A program made the position numbers and the translations under genes. The notes under the pieces were generated by a model that ran no database searches, had not been told where the DNA came from, and saw only the letters and a list, made by a program, of their open reading frames with translations. From Idiomarina loihiensis (lineage in GTDB: Bacteria; Pseudomonadota; Gammaproteobacteria; Enterobacterales; Alteromonadaceae): a stretch of DNA of 64,000 nucleotides. Every line of letters begins with the position of its first letter. The stretch's first letter is position 1. The stretch covers positions 1,488,001 through 1,552,000 of the forward strand of contig NZ_CP074112.1 of NCBI RefSeq assembly GCF_024584785.1, written 5' to 3'. This document shows positions 19,458 to 29,427 of this stretch, one piece after another.

Positions 19458-21902
19458 ATGCAATGTATAACTTTATCTCGGCGTTCAATAGGCGTACTTA
19501 GCTTAGCTGGCTTTATTGCTGTGAGCTTAATCAGCAGTACTGCCATCGCAACTCCCGCTCAGCCCTCGGCTCCTTCTGCGGCAACAGCTCCGTCAGCTAC
19601 CAATGAGCAAAGCTCGGCTATTGCTACTTTTACGGCAAAGATGCAGCAGCACCAAGGCTTTTTTAGCTTTTATCACGATCAGCACCAAGGCAATATCTAC
19701 CTCAAGGTGCCACGTGCGCAAACCCAATTTATTTTTCAAACCAGTTTGCCGTGGGGCTTAGGCTCTAACGACATAGGTTTAGACCGCGGTCAATTAGGAG
19801 CTACTCGGCTAGCAAGTTTTTTAATTGAAGGCGATAAAGTGTTGTTGCAACAACATAATACCAAGTTTCGCGCTAATAGCGACAATGCGGCTGAGCGCGC
19901 CAGTATCGAGCAAGCCTTTGCTAGTTCAGTTATTGCGGGTTTTAAAGTAGTCGCTGCCGATGCCGATGCAGTGCTGATTGATTATACGCCGTTTTTACTC
20001 AGCGATACCCATGGTGTGGTGCAACGCTTGGCTCAGAGCAAACAGGGCAACTATAAGGTCAATAGCGCTCAATCAGTGATTTATCCTGCGCGCAGTAAAG
20101 CTTTTGCCGACAATACCGAGCTCGAAGCTAAACTCACCTTTAGTGGCCAAGCCAGTGGCAGTTACGTCAACCAAGTGGCCGCCGATGCCAATCAGCTGAC
20201 TCTGCATTTACATCACTCTTTTATTCGATTACCTGATGCCAATTACCAACCGCGGCAATTTCATCCGCAAAGTGGGTTTTGGAGCGAGGCTCACCAAGAT
20301 TATGCCGCCCCATTAGGACAACCACTTACGGTGCAATACATTCCACGCCATCGGTTAAGCGCGACCAACCCGATCATCTATTACCTAGACCCCGGCGTAC
20401 CCGAACCGGTGCGTACGGCGCTACTTGACGGAGCAAAATGGTGGGCGGAAGCTTTTGCCGAAATTGGCTACCCTGACGGCTTTCAAGTACGCGAGTTGCC
20501 AGCCGATGCCGATCCGATGGATGTGCGCTACAACGTCATTCAATGGGTGCATCGAGCCACTCGCGGCTGGTCTTACGGCGCGTCAATTATCGACCCCCGC
20601 ACCGGCGAAATCATCAAAGGTCATGTCACGCTCGGCTCGCTCCGCGTCCGTCAAGATATGCTGATTGCCCAAGGCTTACTGGCACCTTATCAAGACCACA
20701 CCGAGACGGCCACACAGCAGCAATTACTTGCTGATATCGAGGCCATGGCGCTGGCACGGATTCGTCAGCTATCAGCCCACGAAATCGGTCATACATTGGG
20801 GATTGCCCATAACTTTGCCGCCAGCAGCCATGACCGTGCTTCGGTGATGGATTACCCCCATCCTTTAGTAAGTTTAAGTACCAATGAGCAAGGTTTAAGC
20901 TTGGCCGGAGCCTACACCGAAGGCCTAGGTATTTGGGATAAGCAAGTGGTGGCTTACGGCTATGGTGACGGCGATTTAGCCAAGGTGCTCGAGCAGAATC
21001 GTCGGTTGGGCTTAAGCTTTATCTCAGACCGTGATGCGCGTGCTCCTGGTGGCGCTCATCCTGATGCCCATTTATGGGATAACGGCAGTGATGCGGTCAC
21101 CGAACTAGAGCGTATTCTCGCCGTACGCGCCACCGCTTTGCAGCAATTTGGCCTGGCCAACTTAGCCGCGGGCCAACCCTTAAGCCAGTTGCAAAATGTG
21201 TTAGTCCCGGTGTATTTACTGCATCGCTATCAAGTAGAAGCCGCCGTAAAAATGCTTGCTGGAGTGCATTACGATTACAGCGTGAAAGGTGAACCCTTCC
21301 GACCCGTGCGGGCGGTCAATGCTAGCCAACAACAGCGCGCACTGCAGGTGTTAATGAAGACGCTACAAGCCGATACCTTGCGTTTACCCACCGCAATACA
21401 GGAACTACTCACTGCACCGGCCTACGGCGAGGGCTACGACCGTGAGCGCTTTACTGGGCTTACTGGATTATTGCCAGATACCGATAGCATGGCGGCCAGC
21501 AGTGCCCGTTTTACCCTTGATTTGCTGTTACAGCCACAACGCCTAGAGCGCCTCGCACAACAGCACAGTAAAGCGCCAAGTATCCCTAGCATTAGCACTC
21601 TATTAGCGACCCTGGCAGATACCACCCTAACCCCGGCACAAGCTGCCTCGGCGGATACCCTGACGCAACGGTTAGCCTTTGAAACACTGACTGCGGTGGC
21701 TCAGGTCTATCAGCAACAACAGCTCAGTGCGGTCGTCAAAGCTCCGCTGTGGCAGTTTTTACAACAGCAGCAACAGCAATGGCAACAGGCGCCCGCCTCA
21801 GCCCATCAAGCCTATGTGGTGTATGCACTCGAGCAGTTGTTAGAGCATCAACGTTGGCCGGTGCCGGCTGCTGCAGCCCTACCACCGGGTTCGCCAATCT
21901 AA
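19458..21902 (+). CDS. secreted zinc-dependent metalloprotease
   Basis: Exported met-zincin-like protease of 814 residues. A signal peptide is visible (basic start, hydrophobic GVLSLAGFIAVSLISS, then a TAIA-type cleavage site at about 34). The zinc site HEIGHTLGIAHNF gives H441, E442, H445 and H451, followed by a met-turn candidate SVMDYP. The layout resembles the DUF5117/DUF4953 zinc-dependent metalloproteases of marine bacteria. The open frame runs up to 19344 into the HIT gene, but the signal peptide fixes the start at 19458 (or 19449). It is followed by a bidirectional terminator and a convergent TonB receptor. Confidence 0.9.
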   Translation: MQCITLSRRSIGVLSLAGFIAVSLISSTAIATPAQPSAPSAATAPSATNEQSSAIATFTAKMQQHQGFFSFYHDQHQGNIYLKVPRAQTQFIFQTSLPWGLGSNDIGLDRGQLGATRLASFLIEGDKVLLQQHNTKFRANSDNAAERASIEQAFASSVIAGFKVVAADADAVLIDYTPFLLSDTHGVVQRLAQSKQGNYKVNSAQSVIYPARSKAFADNTELEAKLTFSGQASGSYVNQVAADANQLTLHLHHSFIRLPDANYQPRQFHPQSGFWSEAHQDYAAPLGQPLTVQYIPRHRLSATNPIIYYLDPGVPEPVRTALLDGAKWWAEAFAEIGYPDGFQVRELPADADPMDVRYNVIQWVHRATRGWSYGASIIDPRTGEIIKGHVTLGSLRVRQDMLIAQGLLAPYQDHTETATQQQLLADIEAMALARIRQLSAHEIGHTLGIAHNFAASSHDRASVMDYPHPLVSLSTNEQGLSLAGAYTEGLGIWDKQVVAYGYGDGDLAKVLEQNRRLGLSFISDRDARAPGGAHPDAHLWDNGSDAVTELERILAVRATALQQFGLANLAAGQPLSQLQNVLVPVYLLHRYQVEAAVKMLAGVHYDYSVKGEPFRPVRAVNASQQQRALQVLMKTLQADTLRLPTAIQELLTAPAYGEGYDRERFTGLTGLLPDTDSMAASSARFTLDLLLQPQRLERLAQQHSKAPSIPSISTLLATLADTTLTPAQAASADTLTQRLAFETLTAVAQVYQQQQLSAVVKAPLWQFLQQQQQQWQQAPASAHQAYVVYALEQLLEHQRWPVPAAAALPPGSPI

Positions 21903-21928
21903 AGAATCTCACCTACCCAGCAGGCATA

Positions 21929-21966
21929 AAAAAGAGGCCAAGTCGTTATCCGACTTGGCCTCTTTT
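21929..21966. terminator. bidirectional terminator
   Basis: A 15-bp perfect stem AAAGAGGCCAAGTCG / CGACTTGGCCTCTTT with loop TTATC and T runs on both strands. It ends the convergent metalloprotease and TonB-receptor transcripts. Confidence 0.95.
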
Positions 21967-21994
21967 ACAAGTGCTTATAACAAGCTCAATGCCA

Positions 21995-24937
21995 TTAGAA
22001 CGAGTAGTTCAAGTTGATGAACACTTGACGACCGAACTGATCGTACTGTGAGTACATCATCGCATTACCGGTAGTGTATGAGTAAGCTGGGCTACCTAAT
22101 GGTGGCTTCTTATCAAACACGTTAGTAATACCTACAGTTAAATCAATATCGTTTTCAAATTGCTTAGATACTGACGCAGTATGGTAGAAAGTCGTTGGAG
22201 CTTCAGCATTAAAGTACACTGGAGTACCACGATAGGTAGTTTTTGAACCATTGATGTATTCACCATAGTCGTTCACTTTACCAGCATAACGCGTGGCCCA
22301 AGTATAGGTCCAAGTATCACGCTCTAATGACGCTGTGATAGTACCTGAATGACGTGGGTTACCCAACAAGCCTACGTACTGCTCTGGTTGGCTATCAGCA
22401 AACTGCTGGTAAGTACGCTCGATTTGGATAGTGTGGTCTAAACGCAGACGTAAATAACCCATCGGGGTATCGTCTTGATAGCTTAACACGGTATCCACAC
22501 CACGTACGTACTGGCTAGCAACGTTTACGTAACCACCGTAAACCTCGTCGATTCCCCAGTTACCAGTTTCGGTACCATCGTTACGAGTAAAGCGATCACA
22601 GAACGGCTCGTTTTCGAAGTCATCTGAGCGATAGCATAAGTTAAGAATGCTTACACCGGTAATATCGTCAACTTGGTTGTCGATACGTACTTGGTAATAA
22701 TCTACTGACGCTGCCACAGTACCTTCTGGGCTGCTCCAGACAATACCAACCCCTTCAGAGACTGAGGTTTCAGCTTTCAGAGTACCAGCGCCACCACCGG
22801 TGTAGGCAGTACCAGAACCGAAGTCTTGTGCGTAATCGCCAGGGATACCGTCAGCTTGACAGTTGGCTAGCACACGCTCATTGATAGTACCAGCATCTTC
22901 ACGAGCTGCCCAATCCCAGCATGGGTCGCTACGCTGATCAAAGAACGCTGATTGGTCGCCTAAGTACAATTCAAACAACGCCGGTGAACGGAACGAAGTA
23001 CCACGTGATGCACGTACGCGCAAATCTTCAGTAATAGCCCAGTTTGCACTGATCTTGAAGGTGGTGTCGCTACCGTAAGTGTTAACATCAGTCCAACGGG
23101 CAGAACCGGTTAAATCTAACGAGTGAACACCTGGTAAATCACGTAGTACTGGAACCTGAATCTCACCATAGGCAGCTACGGTGGTTTGACGACCGGCAGT
23201 GATGCCAGCGCTACTCATACCCCATGAGTTACCTTGTAAGGTTTGCTCTCCGGGAGTGTCCACAATCGAGTCAGTTTGATAAGCCACACCAACTGCAGTT
23301 GCTACGGTACCCGCTGGTAAATCAAATAAGTCACCGGTGATGTAAGCATCAACAGTATCTTGTTTGTAGATGGTTTTACCATGGTCCATACCGAATAAGA
23401 AATCACGGGTACCTTGGTCAAAGTTACCGCGAACGTATTCTGGATCAAAGAAATCAATCGCATAACAAGCGCGTTGTGAAATAGGTGATACTTCACCTTC
23501 ACATGGGTCACCCCAGATCGCATTAGCGGCCATTTCTAGCGCATCTTGCATGATAATCTTGGTGTCATAGGTACCGCTGCTTAAGCTGCGCTGCCAAGAA
23601 ATATCCCAGTTCCAGAAGCCTAGCGAACCTTCCAAACCTACCACACCACGGGTGTAGTCGATGGTGGTAACGCTACCAGAGTGATCTGTTACAGCCGTTG
23701 GATCTAACGCTACATCACCTTCCCAGCCAGGTACCAAACCTTCCCATGCAGGGATGAAGGGTTCCCAGAATTGGCGGTAGCTGTTGATCTTAGTTTCACG
23801 CACACTGTGCAAGATTTCTGAATAGAAACGCACGTTGTCAGACAAATCATAATCGGCCTGCGCATACAATGACCATGCTTCAGTACGTGGTACCATGGTT
23901 TGCAAGTCTTGGAACGGGTGATCGGCATCTAACCAACCATCAGTAAGCTTGTCGTAACCCACTGGGTACCAACCTTCTGGTACGCCAATGTCACCTGGGT
24001 TGACCGGGTTGTAAGTTGGCAAACCAGCTGCTGTTTTAGAACCATCGTAATCGTAGTTCTGAATGGTTGATAGGTAGTTACCTGCGCCGTAGTCCCATAA
24101 CCACATGCCGTAAGGTAAGTCGTTACAGTGATAGTTACCGGTACGTGGATCGATCGGATCAGCACGCTCGCCAGTGGCTTGGTCGATCAAATAACGCTGT
24201 TCACAAGCAAAGTGGTCTCGATCTCCGCGGGCCAATTCTTGTTGTAAACGGTAATCAGCAACCACACGGAATGAACCTTTATCAAAGGCTTGACCGTAAG
24301 TACCATTCAAACGGTAGTTTTCACCACCTGATTCAGTTGGCTGATTAGCACTGAAGTTAATCGCTGATTCATCACCTTTTTTAGTGATAATGTTGATAAC
24401 ACCAGCTACCGCGTCAGAACCGTATAAAGACGACGCACCGTCTTTTAAGATTTCAACTCGTTCAACTGCAGATACAGGAATCGAGTTCATATCAAACGCA
24501 GCTACTTGACCACGAGTACCGGCAGGCCCTGCACGGCGACCGTTCAACAATACGAGGGTACGGTTCGCACCTAAACCACGCATTGAGATAGACTCGTTAC
24601 CAGCACCACCTTCGGTTACGCTACCTACCGACATAGCTGCAGTTAACTGGTTTGAACCAGAAGCCACAGTAGAGGTACGTAGCAATTCACCCAAGGTATT
24701 TAAACCTTGTTCAACGGCTAGTTCGGTGGAAATAACTTCAAGCGGGGTAGGATTATCCATACCGTCGGTACGAATACGCGAACCTACAACGGTAATACGT
24801 TCCGCTTTTTCTTCCGCATCGGCGTTCTCATCTTGATCAGTGACATCTTGTGCATATGCACCAGCTGATAACAGCGTAGAGGCTGCACCAAAGGCTAAAG
24901 CAAGACGTACTGATTTGGCGATGTGACTATTTTTCAT
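21995..24937 (-). CDS. TonB-dependent outer-membrane receptor
   Basis: Outer-membrane active transporter of 980 residues. A signal peptide (to AGAYA at about 29) is followed by a TonB box-like ERITVVGSRI and a plug domain with NESISMRGLGANRTLVLLNGRR, VERVEILKDGASSLYGSDAVAGVINIITKK. A beta-barrel follows, ending in the outer-membrane signature VFINLNYSF. GGAG before tandem ATGs fits 24937 better than 24940. This subfamily, common in Xanthomonas and Alteromonas relatives, takes up peptides, sugars or other large nutrients. The flanking peptidases suggest peptides, but that is inference. It ends at a strong terminator. Confidence 0.93.
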   Translation of the reverse strand: MKNSHIAKSVRLALAFGAASTLLSAGAYAQDVTDQDENADAEEKAERITVVGSRIRTDGMDNPTPLEVISTELAVEQGLNTLGELLRTSTVASGSNQLTAAMSVGSVTEGGAGNESISMRGLGANRTLVLLNGRRAGPAGTRGQVAAFDMNSIPVSAVERVEILKDGASSLYGSDAVAGVINIITKKGDESAINFSANQPTESGGENYRLNGTYGQAFDKGSFRVVADYRLQQELARGDRDHFACEQRYLIDQATGERADPIDPRTGNYHCNDLPYGMWLWDYGAGNYLSTIQNYDYDGSKTAAGLPTYNPVNPGDIGVPEGWYPVGYDKLTDGWLDADHPFQDLQTMVPRTEAWSLYAQADYDLSDNVRFYSEILHSVRETKINSYRQFWEPFIPAWEGLVPGWEGDVALDPTAVTDHSGSVTTIDYTRGVVGLEGSLGFWNWDISWQRSLSSGTYDTKIIMQDALEMAANAIWGDPCEGEVSPISQRACYAIDFFDPEYVRGNFDQGTRDFLFGMDHGKTIYKQDTVDAYITGDLFDLPAGTVATAVGVAYQTDSIVDTPGEQTLQGNSWGMSSAGITAGRQTTVAAYGEIQVPVLRDLPGVHSLDLTGSARWTDVNTYGSDTTFKISANWAITEDLRVRASRGTSFRSPALFELYLGDQSAFFDQRSDPCWDWAAREDAGTINERVLANCQADGIPGDYAQDFGSGTAYTGGGAGTLKAETSVSEGVGIVWSSPEGTVAASVDYYQVRIDNQVDDITGVSILNLCYRSDDFENEPFCDRFTRNDGTETGNWGIDEVYGGYVNVASQYVRGVDTVLSYQDDTPMGYLRLRLDHTIQIERTYQQFADSQPEQYVGLLGNPRHSGTITASLERDTWTYTWATRYAGKVNDYGEYINGSKTTYRGTPVYFNAEAPTTFYHTASVSKQFENDIDLTVGITNVFDKKPPLGSPAYSYTTGNAMMYSQYDQFGRQVFINLNYSF

Positions 24938-25164
24938 CATCTCTCCAGATCATTTTTTATTTTTGTAATCAACAAAAAGTCAGGAAACTATTTGCCAGAA
25001 GCACTGTCGCAAAACAATGACTGACCTTCAATGTATCCAATTTCTTTATAAAATTACAAGTAAATAACGGAATATTCTTGCTATAGAGCGGGAAAATAGC
25101 GACTAACGACAGCCTTAGTTTTCAGTTCTCACCACCGCCAGCTCGAATATCAAACAATTTGTAC

Positions 25165-25199
25165 AAAAAAAAGCGCAGGCTTGATAACCCGCGCTTTTT
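25165..25199. terminator. terminator downstream of the M28 peptidase gene
   Basis: AAAAAGCGC and GCGCTTTTT arms enclose a mismatched inner GG/CC pair and a short loop. T runs flank it on both strands. It lies 21 bp after the M28 stop on the minus strand, ending that transcript before the TonB-receptor gene. Confidence 0.8.
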
Positions 25200-25220
25200 A
25201 AGCTAGTTAAACTTAAATCA

Positions 25221-26870
25221 TCAATCGAGCTTGGCAAAAAATGACTCAGGCAACCAACGCGGACGCTGCTGCTGATTAGCAATTTCTTCGCCAATGGCAT
25301 AGTTGATGTTGGTAAAGACCACGCCGGCATCGTAATTAATGGGTAAGTCGGTCGAGTCGCTAGGGCGATGATAGTGCTCAGCAAAGAACTTACCCCACAC
25401 TTCACCACCGTTTTCATCTTCATTTTTAGCGGTAAAGCCGGTCATTAAAAATACCGCTGGTACGCCTTTCTTCACGAATGGGTAGTGATCTGAGCGAGTA
25501 AAAATCGCCTGTTCTGGCATCGGATCTTCGCTCAGCTCGATACCATACTTGCCGGCTGCGCTGGCCACTGTCTCACCCAAGGTTGAATGGGTTGAGCCAA
25601 ATGCAATCACGTCAGCAAAGTCATACAACAACACCGGCATATCAAGGTTCACGTTAGCTACGATATTTGCCAAAGGCACTGTCGGTTGATGCGCAAAATA
25701 GTCCGCACCTAACAGACCACGCTCTTCGGCTGTCACCGATAAAAACAACACCGAACGCTTCGGAGTAACGCCTGATTCCACAAACATTCGTGCCGTCTCT
25801 AACATCACAGCTACGCCTGAGGCGTTATCCATGGCACCATTGTTAATATGGTCGTCTTGGCTTAGATCTTTGGTGATACCAATATGATCTGAATGTGCGG
25901 TGTAGAGCACGTACTCATGTTTTAACTGTGGATCGCTACCCGGTAATACCGCCGCAACATTCGGGCTGCTAATTTCTTCGTGGCGAGAAGCGCGTGTAAG
26001 CTGTGCTTCAAAACCTAATTCAAAACTAGGCACCGGCTCGCCTGCTTCAGCTGCCGCAAAAATATCCGTTAAGCTCTGCGGCGCCTTGGCAAATAATGGC
26101 GCTGCTGCTTCGTGATGCAAATAGGCACCCGCAGCAATATTTTTGTAGGCCACATTGGGTTCACCATTTGGCTGCAACCAGCGCACTGTAGGCGCCCGTT
26201 GATACATAGCCCCTACTTCAAAAGGCCTTACTTTTTCGCGCTCTGGGCTATGCAGCGTGATAATGCCTACCGCTCCGCGCTCAGCTGCAAATTTTGTTTT
26301 GCTGCTATTCAGGTGGGCACCTTCTTCGCTTGGTAAATCGGCCGGGCGACCGGTGAGCATCACCACAATTTTGCCGTTAACATCCACCCCAGCATAATCG
26401 TTTAAACCAAACGCTTCGGATACCAAACCATAACCAACAAACACCAGCGGCGCAGTCACATCGTCCTGCTCGGTGTAGGCACTAGGCCCGGTAATAAACT
26501 GCTTAGGATAATCAAACTCAATTTCGGTATCGCCGTTGCGCACGGTGAAAGTGGCTGAGTTTTCTTCTAAGTAGCTCCGTCTGAATTTAATGCGCTGAAA
26601 ATAAGTGCCATCATCACCAGCCGGCTCTAGGCCCAACTGCTTAAACTCGGTGGCAATGTATTTAGCTGCAATTTCATGCCCCTGACTGCCGGTGTCACGG
26701 CCCTCAAGTTCATCACTAGCTAGAAATTCTAAGTGGGCTTGCAAGGTACTGGCATTGGCAGTCACTGCGGCAACAGTGCTGTTATTGCTAGCCTCGGTGT
26801 CGGTCACATCATTGCAACCGACCAAGCTTGCCGCGATCAGCGTCAAGCCAAACATCGAAATTAAGCGCAT
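25221..26870 (-). CDS. M28 family zinc aminopeptidase lipoprotein
   Basis: Exported zinc peptidase of 549 residues. The N-terminus ends in a lipobox LVGC, so it is probably membrane-anchored. A PA-type insert (about 130-270) precedes the M28 catalytic domain. The di-zinc ligands are visible in order: AHSDH, GAMDNASGVA, SVTAEERGLLGADYF, NVNLDMP and TRSDHYPFVKKGVPAVFL. Such enzymes release N-terminal amino acids from peptides. An in-frame start at 26882 exists, but GGAAC is better placed for the ATG at 26870. The upstream region is shared with the divergent ZnuD-type receptor. Confidence 0.93.
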   Translation of the reverse strand: MRLISMFGLTLIAASLVGCNDVTDTEASNNSTVAAVTANASTLQAHLEFLASDELEGRDTGSQGHEIAAKYIATEFKQLGLEPAGDDGTYFQRIKFRRSYLEENSATFTVRNGDTEIEFDYPKQFITGPSAYTEQDDVTAPLVFVGYGLVSEAFGLNDYAGVDVNGKIVVMLTGRPADLPSEEGAHLNSSKTKFAAERGAVGIITLHSPEREKVRPFEVGAMYQRAPTVRWLQPNGEPNVAYKNIAAGAYLHHEAAAPLFAKAPQSLTDIFAAAEAGEPVPSFELGFEAQLTRASRHEEISSPNVAAVLPGSDPQLKHEYVLYTAHSDHIGITKDLSQDDHINNGAMDNASGVAVMLETARMFVESGVTPKRSVLFLSVTAEERGLLGADYFAHQPTVPLANIVANVNLDMPVLLYDFADVIAFGSTHSTLGETVASAAGKYGIELSEDPMPEQAIFTRSDHYPFVKKGVPAVFLMTGFTAKNEDENGGEVWGKFFAEHYHRPSDSTDLPINYDAGVVFTNINYAIGEEIANQQQRPRWLPESFFAKLD

Positions 26871-27003
26871 AAAGGGTTCCATTCATGGTGTATTTGTTAT
26901 TTTTCGCTTCACAGTTTAGCGATAAAGACTACTGGCAACAATAGCCTAAGCAACCACACTGGGTAGGAATGACCCTATTGCCTGGTGCAAAAACCCGTGT
27001 TAT

Positions 27004-27018
27004 TGTTACATTATAACA
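27004..27018. promoter_or_regulatory. Zur-box-like operator
   Basis: TGTTACATTATAACA matches the core of the gammaproteobacterial Zur consensus (TGTTATANTATAACA) at every defined position except one. It ends 40 bp upstream of the ATG of a histidine-rich ZnuD-type receptor. The match and the target together strongly suggest zinc-repressed expression. The M28 gene on the other side, also a zinc enzyme, might share the control. Confidence 0.75.
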
Positions 27019-27058
27019 TTACACAACCCTGCTTATTTTGACGGTGGAGAAAGTATCA

Positions 27059-29314
27059 ATGCCTGTTGTTCAAGCGACCCTTGCTAGGTCACAGAAACCT
27101 ATCAAAACATCCATAAAACCACTCAACTTGATGGTATCAAGCTTGCTTGCAGGCGTTGTGGTTACTGGCTTTAGTAGCAACGCTCTGGCCCAAGACCAAG
27201 GCGCAACCACAGCCACCGAAAGCACCACAGAAGCAGCTCAGCATCAGCACCAAGACACCGAAGTGATCGTTATCACCAGTAGTCCGTTAGCTCGTACTGT
27301 CTTAGAATCGGCGCAACCCATCAGCGTTATGGCTGGCGATGAACTGCGTGAAAATCAAGCTCACACGCTGGGCGACACCCTCATGCATGAGCCTGGCATC
27401 AACGCCACTCATTTTGCTGGAGTTGCCAGTAGCCCGATCATTCGTGGCCTTGATGGTCCGCGGGTTAAAATCGCCCAAAACGGCTTAGATAGTGCCGATG
27501 TCTCACGCGGCTCACCGGACCATGCGGTCACCACTGAAACCTCGGTGGCTGAGCAAGTCGAAATTTTTCGTGGCCCTGCCACCTTGTTGTACGGCAGTGG
27601 TGCCATCGGAGGCGTGGTTAACGTTGTTGACCAGCGCATTGCGCAAGATTTTGTCGGGGGCAGTCGCGGCTTTTATGGTGTGAACCTCAATACCGCCAGC
27701 AATTTGCGCGATGCTACCGTCGGTTTTAATGCCGATCATAAAAATACCGTCTGGCATGCTGATGCCTTTATTCGTCGTAGCGATGACTACGATGTTCCAA
27801 GCTTTACTAATGACGAGGGTGAAAACCTCACTCGAATTAACAACAGCTTTGTGGATGCTGAAGGGGTAAACCTTGGCGTCAGTTATCTGTTTGACCAAGG
27901 CTACTTTGGCGTTTCTTACGGACGTTTAGAGCAGCAATATGGTATTCCTGGGCATGACCATGCCCACGAAGATGACCATGCTGATGAGCACGCCGATGAG
28001 CATGAACACGAGCACGAGGCTGAGGTGCATGCCGAGGTCGGCCCCTTCGCTGATCTTTGGCAGAACCGTATCCAAGTACACGGTGGCTGGCTCACGCCTA
28101 GCTTACAAGGCATTGAAAAAGTAGAACTTCGCTACGGCTTTACTGATTATCAACATCAAGAAATTGAAGATCAACTGCCCTCAACCACCTTTACTAACGA
28201 ACAGCATGAGCTGCGTTTAACCGCAAATCATGAGCCGCTGGCAGGCTGGCAAGGTGCCTTTGGCTATCATTATTTTGACCAGCAACAAAGCGCTTTTGGT
28301 GCCGAAGCCTATACTCCAGCTTCAACCACCGAGCGACATGGCTTGTTTTGGTTGCTTGAGCGCGAAATCGACCAGATCACCTGGCAAACTGGGGTGCGTT
28401 ACGAGGATGTGAGTGTCAATGAGTACTCATTCCAACCGGTATCCGCATCATTAGGCTTAACTTACCAGCTCCAGCCAGGAGTTCAGCTCTCAGCAAACCT
28501 CAGTCATGCCCAGCGGGCTCCGTCTGCCAACGAGCTGTTTGCCAATGGTCAGCACTTGGCGACCCGTACCTACGAGCTTGGCTTAACCTATCAACTCGAT
28601 GCGCTAAGCGAGCACCATCTGCATATTGAACCTGCAGCAACGGCACCGCGCAAAGAACAATCCAATAACATCGATCTTGGCTTGCACCTAAACTTAGCCA
28701 GTTTCCATTTAGACTGGACCATGTTCTATAACCGCATTGATGATTATGTATTTAATGCCTACAGCGGCTTTGTTAGCAGCGACATTGCTCACCACCATGA
28801 ACACGACGAACATGCCGAACAACCAGGCGAAGCTCATGACCATGATCATGGCGGTGCTTTGCCCATCGTCGCCTATCAGCAACGCGATGTTGAACTTTAC
28901 GGCTACGAATTAAGTAGCCGCTGGGAAGTGACCGAACAGGTTGAGTTCACTGCGTTTAGCGATTACATTCGTGGCCGTGCCCGCGATGGCGGCGACAACC
29001 TGCCGCGCATTCCCGCCCAACGCTTAGGTGCTGAGGGTCGTTATCAAGCCGACCAATGGGAAGCCAAGCTAGGCTACACCTGGTACAACAGCCAAACCCG
29101 AATCACTGCGTACGAAACCACCACGCCTAGCTATGGCTTACTCAATGCCCAGCTTAATTTATTTCCGGTGGCGTTACAGCAGCATGGCATCACCCTATAC
29201 CTAAAAGCTGAGAACCTAACCGACGAACTCGGTTTTGTGCATAGCTCGTACCTCAAAGATGACGCTCCCGTCCGTGGACGTAATTTTAGTATTGGTATAC
29301 GTGGTGAATTCTAG
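27059..29314 (+). CDS. ZnuD-type TonB-dependent zinc receptor
   Basis: Outer-membrane TonB-dependent receptor of 751 residues, probably importing zinc. A long signal region ends at SSNALA (about 45). TonB box-like EVIVITSSPL and the plug follow, with PIIRGLDGPRVKIAQNGLDSADVS and VEIFRGPATLLYGSGAIGGVVNVVD. Two long histidine/acid-rich barrel loops (about 298-325 and 577-600) resemble the metal-capture loops of Neisseria ZnuD. The C-terminus is FSIGIRGEF. GGTGGAG fixes the ATG at 27059; the in-frame TTG at 27038 is less likely. A Zur-like box lies upstream. No ZnuABC transporter is seen nearby. Confidence 0.9.
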   Translation: MPVVQATLARSQKPIKTSIKPLNLMVSSLLAGVVVTGFSSNALAQDQGATTATESTTEAAQHQHQDTEVIVITSSPLARTVLESAQPISVMAGDELRENQAHTLGDTLMHEPGINATHFAGVASSPIIRGLDGPRVKIAQNGLDSADVSRGSPDHAVTTETSVAEQVEIFRGPATLLYGSGAIGGVVNVVDQRIAQDFVGGSRGFYGVNLNTASNLRDATVGFNADHKNTVWHADAFIRRSDDYDVPSFTNDEGENLTRINNSFVDAEGVNLGVSYLFDQGYFGVSYGRLEQQYGIPGHDHAHEDDHADEHADEHEHEHEAEVHAEVGPFADLWQNRIQVHGGWLTPSLQGIEKVELRYGFTDYQHQEIEDQLPSTTFTNEQHELRLTANHEPLAGWQGAFGYHYFDQQQSAFGAEAYTPASTTERHGLFWLLEREIDQITWQTGVRYEDVSVNEYSFQPVSASLGLTYQLQPGVQLSANLSHAQRAPSANELFANGQHLATRTYELGLTYQLDALSEHHLHIEPAATAPRKEQSNNIDLGLHLNLASFHLDWTMFYNRIDDYVFNAYSGFVSSDIAHHHEHDEHAEQPGEAHDHDHGGALPIVAYQQRDVELYGYELSSRWEVTEQVEFTAFSDYIRGRARDGGDNLPRIPAQRLGAEGRYQADQWEAKLGYTWYNSQTRITAYETTTPSYGLLNAQLNLFPVALQQHGITLYLKAENLTDELGFVHSSYLKDDAPVRGRNFSIGIRGEF

Positions 29315-29427
29315 CGCACACAAGGCGCACTTTACCGCACCTTAACTCAGTTGGCGGCCTGCTTTGATACACTGCTTAAATGTTACTTAATGCTACAAGT
29401 AAAATTTAACACAGGAACCTAGCAGGC

